Shown: positions 22,978 to 35,600 of the stretch, piece by piece
Position numbering within the stretch: the first letter of the stretch is position 1
How the letters are laid out: the number at the start of each line of letters is the position of its first letter
Origin: Ulva prolifera
Lineage: Eukaryota > Chlorophyta > Ulvophyceae > Ulvales > Ulvaceae
Assembly (NCBI GenBank): GCA_023078555.1
Contig: CM041200.1
Span: 9,482,356-9,546,355 of the forward strand
DNA length: 64,000 nucleotides
Reading direction: 5' to 3'
Notes under the pieces: generated by a model
Seen by the model: the letters and a program-made list of their open reading frames with translations, nothing else
What the model was told of the DNA's origin: nothing
Database searches by the model: none
Translations under genes and position numbers: made by a program

Positions 22978-25900
22978 CTATTTTCCAGATAACTTACTAC
23001 ACACTAAGAAGCACCGATTACGGGACCCATTATTTGTAGGTCCTAGCTGACAAACAAAATTGTTCACATCTACCAAGTAGTGCCCGTAATACCTACGATT
23101 GTGTCGCTGCCTTAGCACGGCCAAACCCGACCCAGCAATCAACGGCGTTGATTCGGTCATATTAGTGACAGCAACCATGTCGGGCGGGATCATGGTGGTA
23201 GGACTCATTTCGGCGTTGCAACCTACAGCACCCATGGCACGTGAGCATCCCTGCCCCAACCACAGCTTGCATAGTGCAAGGCGCAGCGGCCTATGTCTCA
23301 CAGCACGGGCGGCCGCATACGGCACGCCAGCCGCTTCGCACTCGGTGGGGTCAAACCCTGCAAAGGAGGCTGTGCCCGCGAGCGCTCGAATGTAGCATTG
23401 CACCTCAGCAACACACATATACAAACCAGGACCGTCCATGTACGGTACAAGCCCCCAACAATTGTCCGATACAGGTTGTGACCTGTCAACGCGGCTCGAC
23501 ATAGTATCACCATTTGTCAAGGTCGCCTGGCGGAACACGTCAAGATGTAGGGACTTAGCCAAGTGCATGGTGGTCAGTAGATCACATGATGCTTTGCACC
23601 AACCTCGATCTGTCACTGCTGCCGCATTATCACGCAGATACAGTGGTAGCAACCGCAACACGATGGAAGTGTCTGAAGTGGACAACCCAACACCGGTCCG
23701 CCGCCCATCAAGGTGACCTCCCTCACCAGCCACGTCCATGTCTGCACAAAGCTCCTTTTCCGCAGGATGGAAACGTTCATCAACCGTCTTGCACTCATCC
23801 GGATACCTGTTCCTGAACACCGCGGGGTCACGAGTCGGCATGCGTACTGACATCCATATGCGCAGTCTGATAACCAGCAGTGACCCCCGTCAAGGAACTC
23901 ATTTCACATGCAGACATACGCAACGACCCTACTAACATCTACAAGGACAGAGGATCACACCGACATCTGATCACGGCAGATCGTGTCAGGTGCACTTTGG
24001 AGAAGGTTGCCTCGGGATGGACCTTTGAGTTCCCGTGAATGGAGTCAGTCACATAACCTACCATCCGCTCTATCCAGTATTCTTGAAACTTGTCCAATGA
24101 CCCATGTGTCGCCATTTGATCTCCGATGTGATGCAGCGCGAGATGCAACTTGATGGTTGAGATGGCGGTGGCACCATACGCCTGAAAACAAGGTTTTGCG
24201 TGACCCTGGGCACAGGTATACATGTACAAATGCACATGTAATTGTGCATTCATTATCTCTGCGCAGAAGTGTATAAGACAGCAGTGTATCTCCGTGGTAC
24301 CACCGGTGCATGCAAGTCAAATCCACACCTCGTGTGCAGCGTCTGCATACTCTGTTATCCAACGCTGGTATTGCGTCACAGTCTCTTGTAGATTGCGCCC
24401 GCCAGGCCGTATGCAGCAAAGGATAGCTTGCCGCAATGCAGCCCACTGGCGCTCGAACATGACCTTGACGTGCAGATGCTCTTGCTTCCAGGGCAGGTTG
24501 AAAAAGAGGTACGGAGCGTATACGTCCAAGAAGGTGGCGTAGTCCTCCATCCTCCACCCTCCGCGACTGCATCACACTCAATCTAGCAACACGTGTGCAC
24601 TGCGATCAATTATACACAGTGAAATCGGAACACCGAGGCACGTCCAACAGTGGGCTGCAAGAACCGCAATTAGAGTAAAATTGGATTGTTGACCCATCTT
24701 TACGGCATGTAGGAGCCGGGAGAATCCTCACTACACTTGAAGAACTCGGCAAATCTGGTATCGATGACCAAAAACAAAACACCCACCTCGACGGGGAGGA
24801 GGCGGCAGCACCTCAGCAGGTTGGTCCCGATGAGACTGCACAAGGAGGTGCTGGACACCTGCAACATTCGCATTGTCACAGCTCGTAGAATGTAGAGTGC
24901 GAGTCGATACACGGCCTTCCCGTTGGCACCGATGTCCTTCCGGCCTGCGGGCTTCTTGGCACTGGTCCACACCAAACAGAAGTCCTTCAGAAGCCCATAC
25001 AGGAATAAATGCGCCAATGCGAAGTGAAAAAACGCCTCATACCTGCATGCACCACATACCTAATGGAGTGGATAGCGCACCAAGCACATTACTTTAGAGA
25101 GGATGCAGAGGTATGACAATAGTTCAGATACCGCCACTAGCGGGCGTTGAAGTAGAGGACGACTACCCGAGCACAGGCGAGCTTGCCATAGAACCGCAGC
25201 CGTGGGTGCAGTCACCGGGGATTTTGGAGCCGTACCGGAAGTACGGTAGCAGATGGAAGATAGGAAGACCGGCAACGCCAAGGTGCAGGCATCGTTGATG
25301 AGCACGCCCGCGAGCTTTTGCCCACGCCGTAGATCTTTCTTCAGATGACAGCTCTTGCAAAGAGGCGGCCGGTTTCACTGCCATCCGGATTTCTTGCTTC
25401 ATGATACTGTCTGCCTCTGTGGCGGCAGCTCGCATCTCGTCGCTACTCCAACACTGCTCCCGGGGGCCCAATTCGTCTGGGCTGACATTGGTGTAGGTTC
25501 GGCGGCGGATGAGTCTACGCCGTCGGTGGTCCGGCGGAGCCAGGGGCAGGCCCCCCCCCGGCACAGCTCCATAGCCATAGGGGACACCCAGCGATATATC
25601 TCCTTGTTGAGTGTGGTGGATGCCCGGAATCCTGGCACCAGAGGAGTCGAGCGGAGTGCGGGAGGGGGTGAGCTTGTGTGTAAACCTGCGTCAGCAAGTG
25701 GCAGTGAAACATTGTATTGTATATGCCTATGCAACTTGTCGGAGACATACACAGTGCGGATTTTATAAATTTAACCAAGCGGGGGGAATACATTCATTAG
25801 TAGAGCCGGCGTGTGACCAGACACACATAGATACACTTGCGTGCATGGCAGGCAGATTGAGCGGACGCCATCATGGGGTGCTCACCTCATTGTCTTGCCA

Positions 25901-27909
25901 ACCAGAACCCCAGGTATGCAACACCTGGGGCATGCATTGTACGCGGCATGACCGCAGCAATTCATCAAGTACATCATGGCCGGTATATCTCCTTCTGCGC
26001 ATACGAGGAGGGGCCAATGCGAGACGGACTTCACCACACCATCCTCGGCGACTTGAAAGACGTCCGGAGAATTTTTTGTGTCACCTACGTACATGCGTAT
26101 CCGCTTGCACAGCAGGGCACATCAATGCTCATGCCTAGGTGCAAAAGCGTGTTCGCAGTACAAGGGAGTTATACAACTACATCGTGCCAGCTCTTTAAGT
26201 TGTACTATATACAAAGGCAGATCGACCCGGAGTTGATATTGGAACGGCGAGCAGACAGACCTGGGGCGTGGTCACGAAAGTACTCGACTGCTGGTCGAAG
26301 GATGCTGTTCAGGGAACCGGGCTCCGTGGGCCCCTCCAGCAGTATCAGCGGGGCCCACGTCATCCGCTTACCGCGGTACTCGCACCCGACATCCAGCCTT
26401 CTCAGCCCAATCACAAATGTTGAATGACTCTTGACTTGGAAAAGTTGTCCGCCGTCAGCACCTGCAGCCCGGACACTTAATCGTGGCACCGTACCGATCC
26501 CACAGCGCTGCACCCGCGCGGTCCACTACAACATCTATGATCACAGGGCAGACCGGGACAGGCACACGGCTATCGGATGCGCATTGACATACTCACCCAA
26601 GGAATACATTCCAGCCCCATTGGGGGACTGTCTTTTTGACCAGTAACAGCCGGTCAGGCGGTCAACTGAAGAGAAGTATGACCCGCTTGCGAGATCATGG
26701 GGGTTTGTAGCGTCGACAGGAAAGGCTGACTTCACCGCGTCCAGAAAACCCTCCTCCTCGAACATGTTCTGGAGGGCTCCATGGACACCATAGTCCCAGC
26801 CCCGCCGCAAGAAACATACTGAGTTCCCGGCGCCGGCCTGCAACACTCGCCGTGTCCGCTAGTACATACCGCCAATGACTGGACATGGGTAGTACGCATG
26901 ATGCACATGGACGGTGGGTGGAAAGCACCTTGTGCTTCCGTGTACCACAGTTTGGGCAGGTATCCTTCAGCTTGTCTTCCCTGCTCCGCTGCCCTTCGAC
27001 GGAGGGGTCTACAGAAGGGTACCTGTGCCCACAATGGGGCCCAGGGCACCATCCAAACTCAAAGCTGTCGGGGGATTCGACACCCAATACCTTCTCCACC
27101 AGGTGAGTTGAGGCCGGCACCTGAGCCTCGGCGATGGCATTTGGGGTATTCGCAAACCCATGTATAACATTGGCAACAAGCCTGCAGACAGTGGTGGTGG
27201 CTACCTTAGTCAACCCTTGCAGACGCAGACAAGCTACCTGGTAGCATAGTTGGAGAATGCTCATGGAGCTATGCTTCGCCATTGGGTCGTGCCGGTGCTC
27301 CTGGAGCCATGCACCCGAGCCCTTCCGGAATCGACGCTCTTCGGGAGGCGACTCATCTACGCTGTGGGGTCCTCCCTCAGAGGGTGAAGACCCAGAGTTG
27401 CCCGGGCTTGGCTCACGGGCCAAGTGAAGAGAACCAACAGACGTACCAGTGCTAGACGCCGCGGCATGGGACGGCAGGCTGCTTGATTCACTTTCAACGT
27501 CATGACGAGGTACTGCGTTGCGCTGAGGACTTGGGTGGTCCACCCCAGCAGCGGCCTGAGGTGGCAAGGGTGAGGACACACGTGCAACACGGTGCCTTGT
27601 TGCTTGGGCTACTTCACCAGCCCGAACATCTGCTCCTGCTTCCCGGCGAGCAGATCGTTGCAGCCGCACTGCAACTCGCGGCTGATGTTGTAGCTGACTC
27701 TGATGGAATGTCCAGCAATGAGATTTGGCGGCCCTTAGACTACAACACCGCCCCTTCTGGGCGCGTCCGTTCAGCGTCGTGCTGAAACAGCGTCGACATT
27801 GACCCCACCAACTACCGTCCACATTAACGGCAATATCAAAACCAAGCTGCTGCACGTCAAGCTGATCAGGTGTCAGAGGAGGATTCCCGGGTTCGGCTGT
27901 AGACGCCAT
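22978..27909 (-). CDS. EnSpm/CACTA-type (TNP2, Transposase_21-like) transposase, copy A
   Basis: This is a DDE-type DNA transposase gene split by short introns. The start chosen is MASTAEPGNPPLTPDQ at 27,907-27,909. In order it shows: a Cys/His finger (WWGQCRRCF, then a C...HCWTFH spacing); a Ser/Pro-rich linker; a helical block SMSILQLCYQVACLRLQGL; a cysteine cluster WCPGPHCGH...CPNCG; the block MTWAPLILLEGPTEPGSLNS near 26.3 kb; the core SHWPLLVCAEGDIPAMM (Asp codon 25,987-25,989) followed by GHAAYNACPRC; LPYFR then, after an intron, FFHFALAHLFLYGLLKDF near 25.0 kb; FFNLPWKQEHLHVKVMFERQ near 24.5 kb; and the late acidic box EYWIERMVGYV (Glu 24,068-24,070). The last exon (22,978 to about 23,850) is a C-terminal module with YYGHYLVDVNNFVCQL. 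These blocks parallel TNP2 landmarks of plant CACTA elements (WPv...nDfPA...GklACP; dPMHnlflG; late ER). Not every splice site was resolved, and inactivation cannot be excluded. Confidence 0.75.
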
Positions 27910-28273
27910 CTTCGAATAATGACCAATTACTGAACTCCGGGCCGGCGGGCAGTCTGGTAATCGGAGAAGTGATGTGTCTGCACTGAACTGAAATAAACAC
28001 GATTGCACTATGTTGCGTACGCACAGCACTAACAGTTCGGGTCGCGCAGTAGACGTGACGCTGTGGCGTCCAGTATCGCACCTGACGCCATAGAGCTGGA
28101 TCGTGGCGGTGGGGTGCGTCGAACGCGCGAGGGCAACACGCTCGACAGATTCAAGCGGTCAGCCTGATCACCCGCAACACAGGTGTCGGAGAGGCAGCAA
28201 TATTCAATAGTAGACAGTGAGATAAGAAATCATGCGACGGACAACAACGTAGCGCCAATTCCCCGAACAATAC

Positions 28274-30815
28274 TTGACTGCGGCAATGGCGGCACTATCC
28301 ATCAAGGCCGGAAAGGCAACGACCCAGTATGTCAGAGCGCCACACGATGCTTTGCGTAGAGCAGTGCTAGAAAAGCTGTATAATGGTATGTTCACTGGGA
28401 CAGAGTGTGCATCCGCAGCTGACCTGAGTGAGGACGACTTGCTGGCGATCCGCTGCGAGGCGGAGTACGACGGCAACATGATGCCTGTCCCACTAGCAGA
28501 CGTATGGGGCGCGATGGAACAGCATTTTGATGCGTCCGCAACACGTCCGTGGATGGTGACGGACGCACAGATAGTCTTGCAGCGTCCGGGAGCTGATGAG
28601 GAGGTACCGGTGAAGGCGGCCTCAGGGAAAAGACAACGCTCGGATATGTTACAGAAGGTACGTCACCGAATACTGACCAAATCCGGCATCGGGCAACGCA
28701 GTCTGCACGTTCGTCACCCGGGAATACGCGTTCTTGGGAAGAGCCTAGCCGAACACCAGGACTGAGTATGTACCCGAACACCATTCACCCTGCATTTGAC
28801 GCAGGCGGGTCTACACTTCATGCAAGAGTACCTGCCGTTGCGCGGAGAGCTGATGGACGTACTCGACGACGTGAAGAAGGTGTGCAGCACCGACAAGGCG
28901 AAGAAGGCAGTAACCGACCACATGAAGTACTTATTTCCTTTCAGGCACAGGTATGTACTGGCGACGGACGTTGCCGAGTTCAGAGAGGTGTTAGCGGTAC
29001 GGTCCAAAAAACGCACTGTTGTTACCATCTGTAGAATTAGTTGTCGGTGTTCCAAAGCTGAGCAATACTGCAAAGAGACGCATTGCAAAAGCGTTGAAAC
29101 AGCCCTATACAGCAGGTGGCGTAGATCGCCAAGGACCTGTACGACACCGCCGCACCGGGGACCTGCGGTGACCCATGGCGAGCCCACCAGCTCTCACGGT
29201 ACTGTGTATTGAAATTGACTAATATAATTGCCGGCGATATACAGAGCATCGAAAGCAACGAAGGCGAAGAGGGACTTAACGCTGCTGAGGTTGCGAACGT
29301 GCTGAAGAAAGCACGACGCATAGTAAGTGCCTACGAAGCCATGGACGGGAATTTGTCGCGCCTGTTGGGATTGGAACGACGACGGCGTGCAGGAAGCGGG
29401 GCATCCAATGCAGGTTCGAAACCAACCAAAATAGGCGTCAGGCGAATCCAAGAATATGCAGATAAGGTCCGCCGCCGTTTTCCAGCATTGCCTGTCATAG
29501 CAGGTCTTTCGAATGATCGTAGTTCGGTGGCTAGCTGCATTTTGCATACTGCCTTGTGCAGCTGCTACCCTGTCTCAGCTCCGCAATAGCGTTACGGCGA
29601 GCAGCGCAGACGCCAGGCATGACCGGAATACGAAAGCTTGGCGAAGGTCATTTTCATCAGTCAGAGTACCGAAAAGTATCGTCAGCGACTGAGACAACCA
29701 CATCCTTGCAGGTGCGCATCGACCGGAAAGGCTCCAGCGGCACATCAGACGAATTGAAGACTCGACGCCAGTGGCTCAGCCTCGGCGTCTTCCCATGCGA
29801 CTACAGCCACATTATTGCTGCACAGGGTGACGTTAACAAGACTAATCCACGGAGGTCCAGATCAGCCTCCACTCAAGTGCGCATCAAAAACATACACTGT
29901 GTTGCATTTAAGCGCTTCCGAACTGTTGTGATTGCTGTAGGGAGGATCAAGCGGGGCTGTGTTCTCAACAACCACCAATACAAACCATCTCGACGAAGCT
30001 GGCGAGCCCATGGAGCAGGTGACGCACTGACCCGTTTCATGCAAGATGCCCTACAGTATAATATACATTTATATTACTATATATTGAGCACAGTTGCACG
30101 TCCCGAGGGTGCATGGCAAAAATATGTGAGCATGTGGCCATGCAGCATACATAAGTGATGGAAAAGCGCTGACAGACACCACGAACACATGGGTAGTCGG
30201 TGTTGAGGATCGTACGCACAATAACCGCCCGCAGAGCCAGAAGCGCACAAAAAAGAAGAGTAAAATTACGCTCAAGACGCCGGTGCAGCCCTACCTCAGC
30301 GCGTGATTATCATTTCGCTGCTTGCAGCTATCAAAAAGCCTGAAAAAACGAATGTGTGTAGACAGTTTACCCGGCGGCAGTCGAACGGGACATAGACGCG
30401 CTGAAGAAAGCAGTGCAGCACACAGGTGTAGGAGAGGCGAGGCTACTGGGACGACGGATTACGGCACTCGAGGTACAGACCATCACTAGCTGCAATCAAG
30501 GTGTACTGACATGAGATCCTCTTGATCCCATGTGTGTATGTGCATCATGATGCATCATGATAAGGCCATACAAGCCTGCAGGTTGACTTGGCTGCTTTCC
30601 ATGACAAGATTTCGTCCACACAAGCAGAGATTCGTGCCTTGTCATCTGAGGACGATGACATGCAAGGTGGATTCACAGAAGAACTGGTCTTAAGTTTGCA
30701 AGAAATGATAGATGGTTCATATCCCTCGGAGAGTTACTGCAAGGACCGAAGAAATGCTATGCACAACGACGTGTTGGACATATATGGACCAGAAGCTCAC
30801 GAATTCTACCGATAG
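28274..30815 (+). CDS. Transposon partner gene A, divergent from transposase A
   Basis: A multi-exon plus-strand gene that starts about 365 bp from the transposase A start, pointing away from it, so the two probably share a promoter region. Exons I can place: 28,274-28,657 (donor GTACGTCACC), with ADLSEDDLLAIRCEAEYDG; 28,804-28,949 (donor GTATGT), with FMQEYLPLRGELMDVLDDVK; about 29,257-29,321 (donor GTAAGT), with NEGEEGLNAAEVANVLKKAR; a basic stretch near 29.35-29.5 kb; a Lys-rich segment near 30.25 kb (SQKRTKKKSKITLK); about 30,375-30,472 (VERDIDALKKAVQHTG); and a last exon from about 30,581 to the TAG at 30,813-30,815. The product is predicted helical, with acidic and strongly basic patches. 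No known domain was recognised. By position it resembles the second gene that many CACTA elements carry for end-binding, but I see no homology to support that role. Confidence 0.5.
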
Positions 30816-31094
30816 GGTAGCTTGTTTCGACATTATGCCAAATGTGCTCATTGTGATGGCGTTTGTGAGGGAGGCATCAGATGAAGCATTGTAATGATTG
30901 GCCGCTAGTGCACATGGCTCACTCGTCTCCCACCGTGATGATATGAACCGCCGTACATGCATGAGTGTATCCTTGTCGTTGTGGTCATCCTACTGGCCGT
31001 GTGGTCTATTGGAAATGATAACTTGGCATCATATCGGTCTAATGAAGTGTATTGACCTTCCGTGACCCCAGCTGATAACATGGACTGCAGATCC

Positions 31095-31131
31095 GGGTGG
31101 CGACAAGATAACTTGTCCCCTGTCGCCACCC
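31095..31131. repeat. Perfect 11-bp hairpin
   Basis: Arms GGGTGGCGACA (31,095-31,105) and TGTCGCCACCC (31,121-31,131) enclose a 15-nt loop. The string CCCCTGTCGCCA repeats once more just downstream, near 31,155. Confidence 0.8.
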
Positions 31132-31227
31132 AGAACTTGAAACGTTTCAGGTTCCCCTGTCGCCATCTGGATGCAAAATTTTTGGGTATCCCCCACACCG
31201 CATGATGCGCCGGACTTGCCCTCCAAT

Positions 31228-31401
31228 AGTCCCTAATTGAAGGGATCGTTAAGGATCGACAAACTAAAGGAGCGTTTAACGATCCTCCCCGAACTCACTA
31301 TTCGGATGTGATCGCCTTAAATGGGCCTTACATGGCCCTTATACACCCCTTCCACTCTCCTTAAGCCGGCCTTAAACGCTCCTTCCCTGATAATAAGGAC
31401 T
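31228..31401. mobile_element. Candidate MITE, 174 bp, imperfect terminal inverted repeats
   Basis: The left end begins AGTCCCTAATTGAAGGGA. The right end read on the other strand begins AGTCCTTATTATCAGGGA. Inside, AAGGAGCGTTTAA near 31,268 is complementary to TTAAACGCTCCTT near 31,372. I see no clear target-site duplication, so the mobile-element call is tentative. The alternative is simply a fold-back spacer. Confidence 0.35.
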
Positions 31402-31457
31402 GTTTAAGGGCTGTTTAAGGCCGTTTAAGCACCCTGTTTAATGAACGTTCAATGCTG

Positions 31458-32460
31458 CTAGTGCAAGGCCCGCTCTACTGCGGCAGCACCCCCTCGCCTG
31501 CCACGATGACCCCCCCTTCGCAGCTGTGCTGGCTGTTGTAGGCTCTGCCCACGACTAAGGGCATGCCCACCCCGAACCGGCCTCCCCCCGTGCCCCCTGA
31601 GCCGCTGACCACGCCCTCCCCTGGCCCCGCCCTCCGATGCACTGCCGACGCTGGAATCAGCCTGCACCGAAGCACGGTCCTCCTCGGGTCCCGAGGTTAT
31701 GGCGTGCCTTGGAGCTCCCACCGGACTCGAGCGAGCGGCGTCCCCCAGATCGATCTGCACTGCCATCCTCGGTGCCTGTAGCGGGGCCTCCGTTACTGCA
31801 GCCGCTGGCCACTTCGGTACCGGATTCCGCGGAGCCGTGGACTCCCGCTCTACCCATTCCTGTATCCTCTCTGTCCCGCCTGTGAGCAGCACACGCTCGC
31901 GGGCGCCGCCGGCATCCTCCCCCACTCCCACCGTGTCCAGGCACGATCTATACAACACAATCTCTGGGGGCTCGCACGGGGCCTCGGTACGGACCGCGCG
32001 CTCGAACGCGAGTGCTCGAAGGTCATGCCACAAGGACACCATCTTCCACTCTACGTAGGAGTCGTTGTCCGTCGGGGTCACTGCGTCTGCCGCTTCTTTC
32101 ATCGCCTGTATCGAATCATGGTACATCTCCAGCCCATCCCCACCGGCTGCTACCACACATCCCACCATGGTAATGTCTGCTGCTGTAAGAACGTAGCCAA
32201 GACCCATGAGATCGACGGGGAATCCCGCGTCCCTGTCGCATAGCGATATCTCTGGGATGGGTTGCCCAGGCGTCCACTTTCCTCTCTGTGCGGCCTTCAC
32301 GAATCGATAGAAAGACTTCTCATACGACTCATTACTGTCTAATTTAGCTTTCAATGTCCGTAAGGCTCCAGCCGACATCATACTTGCACACGACGACAGT
32401 ACTCTGAGATTCACCGCGAAATGAAACCTCACTCCTTCGTCATTGTCAACATACACTGGC
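31458..32460 (-). CDS. Arg/Gly-rich-tailed protein exon downstream of transposase B
   Basis: A long minus-strand frame opens after a good acceptor (TTTGCCAG near 32,460) with VYVDNDEGVRFHFAVNLRVL and runs to a stop at 31,458. The first half looks like a folded domain (SYEKSFYRFVKAAQRGKW; VSLWHDLRALAFERAVR). The middle is a Pro/Ala linker, and the tail is RGG-like (GGARGGRGQRLRGHGGRPVR). It is collinear with and 3' of transposase B, so it may be a further exon of that gene or a separate transposon gene. The frame stays open upstream to 32,645, but the internal acceptor marks the better start. No family was recognised. Confidence 0.45.
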
Positions 32461-32699
32461 AAAGACGATTGCACAATCGACAGGTAGTATTCTGTGCAAT
32501 GGAGACGACATGCGCTAGCGATTGCGACGCCGGTGGTCGAAGAAGGCCACATGTGGCTACACGCGCACTGAGCACAGGGACTGGATGAGGCAGGCGACCA
32601 CCGGTGTACATATGTGGACGCTGAACACGACCCGTCTCGGTCCATCTTGATCCGTCCCTGAGGGACAGAAGGGATAGTTTACATGACAGCAAGGGTCCT

Positions 32700-35600
32700 T
32701 CACACCGTGCGGCCAGAAGCCTTATTGGCAGTCGCCCAATACTGCACACATTGTACACTACTTCTGACGGGGACTAGTTGGCAGGGCACAGCATCCACGT
32801 CTATTACGTATCTGCCTTCATACGCCCTGGACCCACGGTGTGCACCCGCCACACAAAAAAACTCGGGGGGCCGCCCCAACACGGGGTCCGGCGCGCGGGC
32901 TCCGGGTGTGACTGGCTCCGTACTCCTATACAGGTCGGCAACCCCCAGATACAAGGGGTCGGGCTCGTGCACACATGACACGCAGGTGACCCCGTCCCGG
33001 GGCTGCAACGTCGCCCGCATCAAGTACTGCAGCTCCCCTACGTAGTACGTCACTGTCCCTCCGCCCTCTCCCCGACCCCCCTCAATAAGGTACTTCACGA
33101 GGCACCACTTATTATCCTTCTTACCCTGTGTTGACTGTTGTGCACTGCTGAAGACGTCCCCCACGCGGGACTGTACCCGTTGGAATTTGCACAGGGTCAC
33201 TGTGCCCTCCTTGCGACTTTCATCTACAGAACCTCTCACCGGCAACCCGATAGCCCGGGTGACAGCCACCCGGCGGGCATGGCCCGCCCCCAGGCGACGG
33301 TGCGTAGGCCAGCCCTCTTCCTGGAGGGAGTCTTGGTGGAGGAGGAGGTACGGCAGCCCGGAAATGGCCCCTCCGTTGAAGTCCAGAGGGAGCACCTCGG
33401 CTGACTCCGAAAGAGACAGCTCCCTGCCAGCACCATGCACCGGGCCGGTAACCCGGTCAATATCACGAGATTGCTCGGGTGCTGACCTGCCACTGCGCGT
33501 TCGCGCCCTCCGGCGTTTTTCGGTGGCAATGGCATCCGACAGAGTTGTCATTGCTGCATTCACTGTGCCAGCATCGTGCAGTAACCGCATGCAAGTTCGA
33601 CGAAGCAATTCATCGTTCACATACACCTGCTCTGGACAACGAGTGGAACGGTACTTGATCAGCCTCTTCAGCAGCTGGACCATCCGCTCTATCCAGAATT
33701 CGAGACTGAAGAAGGCTGCACCGCAACACCTCACCTGATCAGGGAGGTGACAAGCCGCCAGATGCAGCTTGTAGGTACTGATAGCAGCTCCCTCGAACGT
33801 CTCCTCCGCGAGTTTGGCGTACTGCAGCAGCATCCCCTGGGCCTGTGTGATCCGGGCTGGTGTGTGCTGCCCCGATTCATATCTGAGGAAATACAGGGCC
33901 CCTGATCGCAGGAGCCCCCACATCTGCTCAAACACTTTCCGAATTGGCAACTCGGACGGCTTCCACGGGAGATTGTGTAGGAGGTACAGGGAGAATGTCT
34001 CAGTAAAGGCCAGCCAGTCCTCCATGAGCCACCGACTGCGGTGCCTGCAGGAGACCCTTCCGTCAAGTGATTCATGCAGAGGTGATGACACGGCGATGAC
34101 CGGCTACAGGTGGGCCCCTCCACAGGCAGGGGAAGTGTCGGCACAGCCTAGGAACTGACGGCATAGGTGACGCACTTGGTGATGTCAGTGTACACTTTCT
34201 TGAAAAGAGACGTCTGCATTATATGGGGAGCTCTGGCGGCGATCGCCTTGACAACATCCTCCGGCAACCGGTACAGGGCGCAGGGCCCTGTCGGGGGCGC
34301 CTTCTTGGATTTCTTCCTGCCTAGGGGAGGGAGCCACTGGTTCCAGAAGTCCATCAGAACTCCAAGCAGGAAGACGTGCGCCACTCCGAGCCGAAAAAAT
34401 TGACAGGGGCTGCACGCGACGCATGATGGGGTGCACAAAATTGACTCGAAGGCAAGGCAGGGAGCAGCATGCGGCAGAGGGTGCAGGGCGAACTTGAAGT
34501 AGGAGAGGATGCTGAACAGCGGGGACCCTTTCACACCCAATAGCTTGTACTCATCCTTGGCGAGCTTAGCCCTTAACTCCGGCGTATCTTTTTTGCGGAA
34601 TCGATCCCAGGTCGGAGTATGCACCTGAACGCCCACCCATGCATTGGGAATTCCTGCGGGGGTGCAATGGCACTCCGTCTGCGCCACCTGCTAGTGGCAT
34701 TGGTCAGACGGCTTTCAGGTCGTGTTGGCGACAGTACGGTGAACATCGAGATGGAGTGGCCACAGAGCGATCAATGCAGTAGTCCGGGAATGGGGAATAG
34801 GGACCGAGCATACGAAGCTGCACCTGGGCGGCGATCTTGTCGCCCTTCCTGCCCCTGGCCATGATCTCCGCTGCCGAGTACTTCAGTCGGTTGTCTGACA
34901 TCCATGAACTCGGTGGCACCGGCTGCGGTTCGGTCCACGCAGTCCGCGGGGGGATGCCCCCTGCGTCGGGTTGCACACTCCCGGCCACCATCCGCGGGGT
35001 TGCCGTCGATGCTGCAGCTTCCTCCTGTGGAGTGAGAGTTTTCCCCTTCAGAGGCCCGTTGACATAGCAGGGGGCGGGCTGCTGTAGAGGGCGATGGTGT
35101 CCAAGCCACCTGCACGCAGGTGAGGAGTGGTTGGAAGTAAACGTTAGGGCGAAGACAGGCAGGTGTGGGATGTGACTGGACGCAGACACTACGCACCTCA
35201 CAGTGTTGGCGGCGAACACCCACACGCCGTTCTGTGCGCATCTGAAACATGCCCTCTTGGCCGTATGACCGATGCTGTTAGTAAGCTTCTCCAGCCAGGG
35301 GATATCCCCCTCCACACAGCAGAGCACCGGCCAAACGGACAGTACCTCGCCCCCTGGCAGTGTGATTTTGAGTGCCTCACCCCCAGCTCCTGCATTCAAG
35401 CCATCACACGGTGCGGGGGCCAGACACTACGTGATCGGGAACTGTACACATCACGCGCCAGTGGCCAGGCAGGCAAGGTGAGTGCGCGCCCCGATCATGC
35501 TTCTTGAAGAACGCCACCACGGACTCCAGAATGCTGGCCATGCATGTCGGCTCGGATGGACCCTCCACCACACCAAGGGGAATCCAGGCCTCATTAGTAC

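Larger units (their letters stand above)
30816..31457. other. Inter-element spacer with hairpin and MITE-like segment
   Basis: No gene is recognised. It contains the perfect 11-bp inverted repeat at 31,095-31,131 and the MITE-like inverted repeat at 31,228-31,401, followed by repeated TTTAAGG motifs. Confidence 0.5.
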
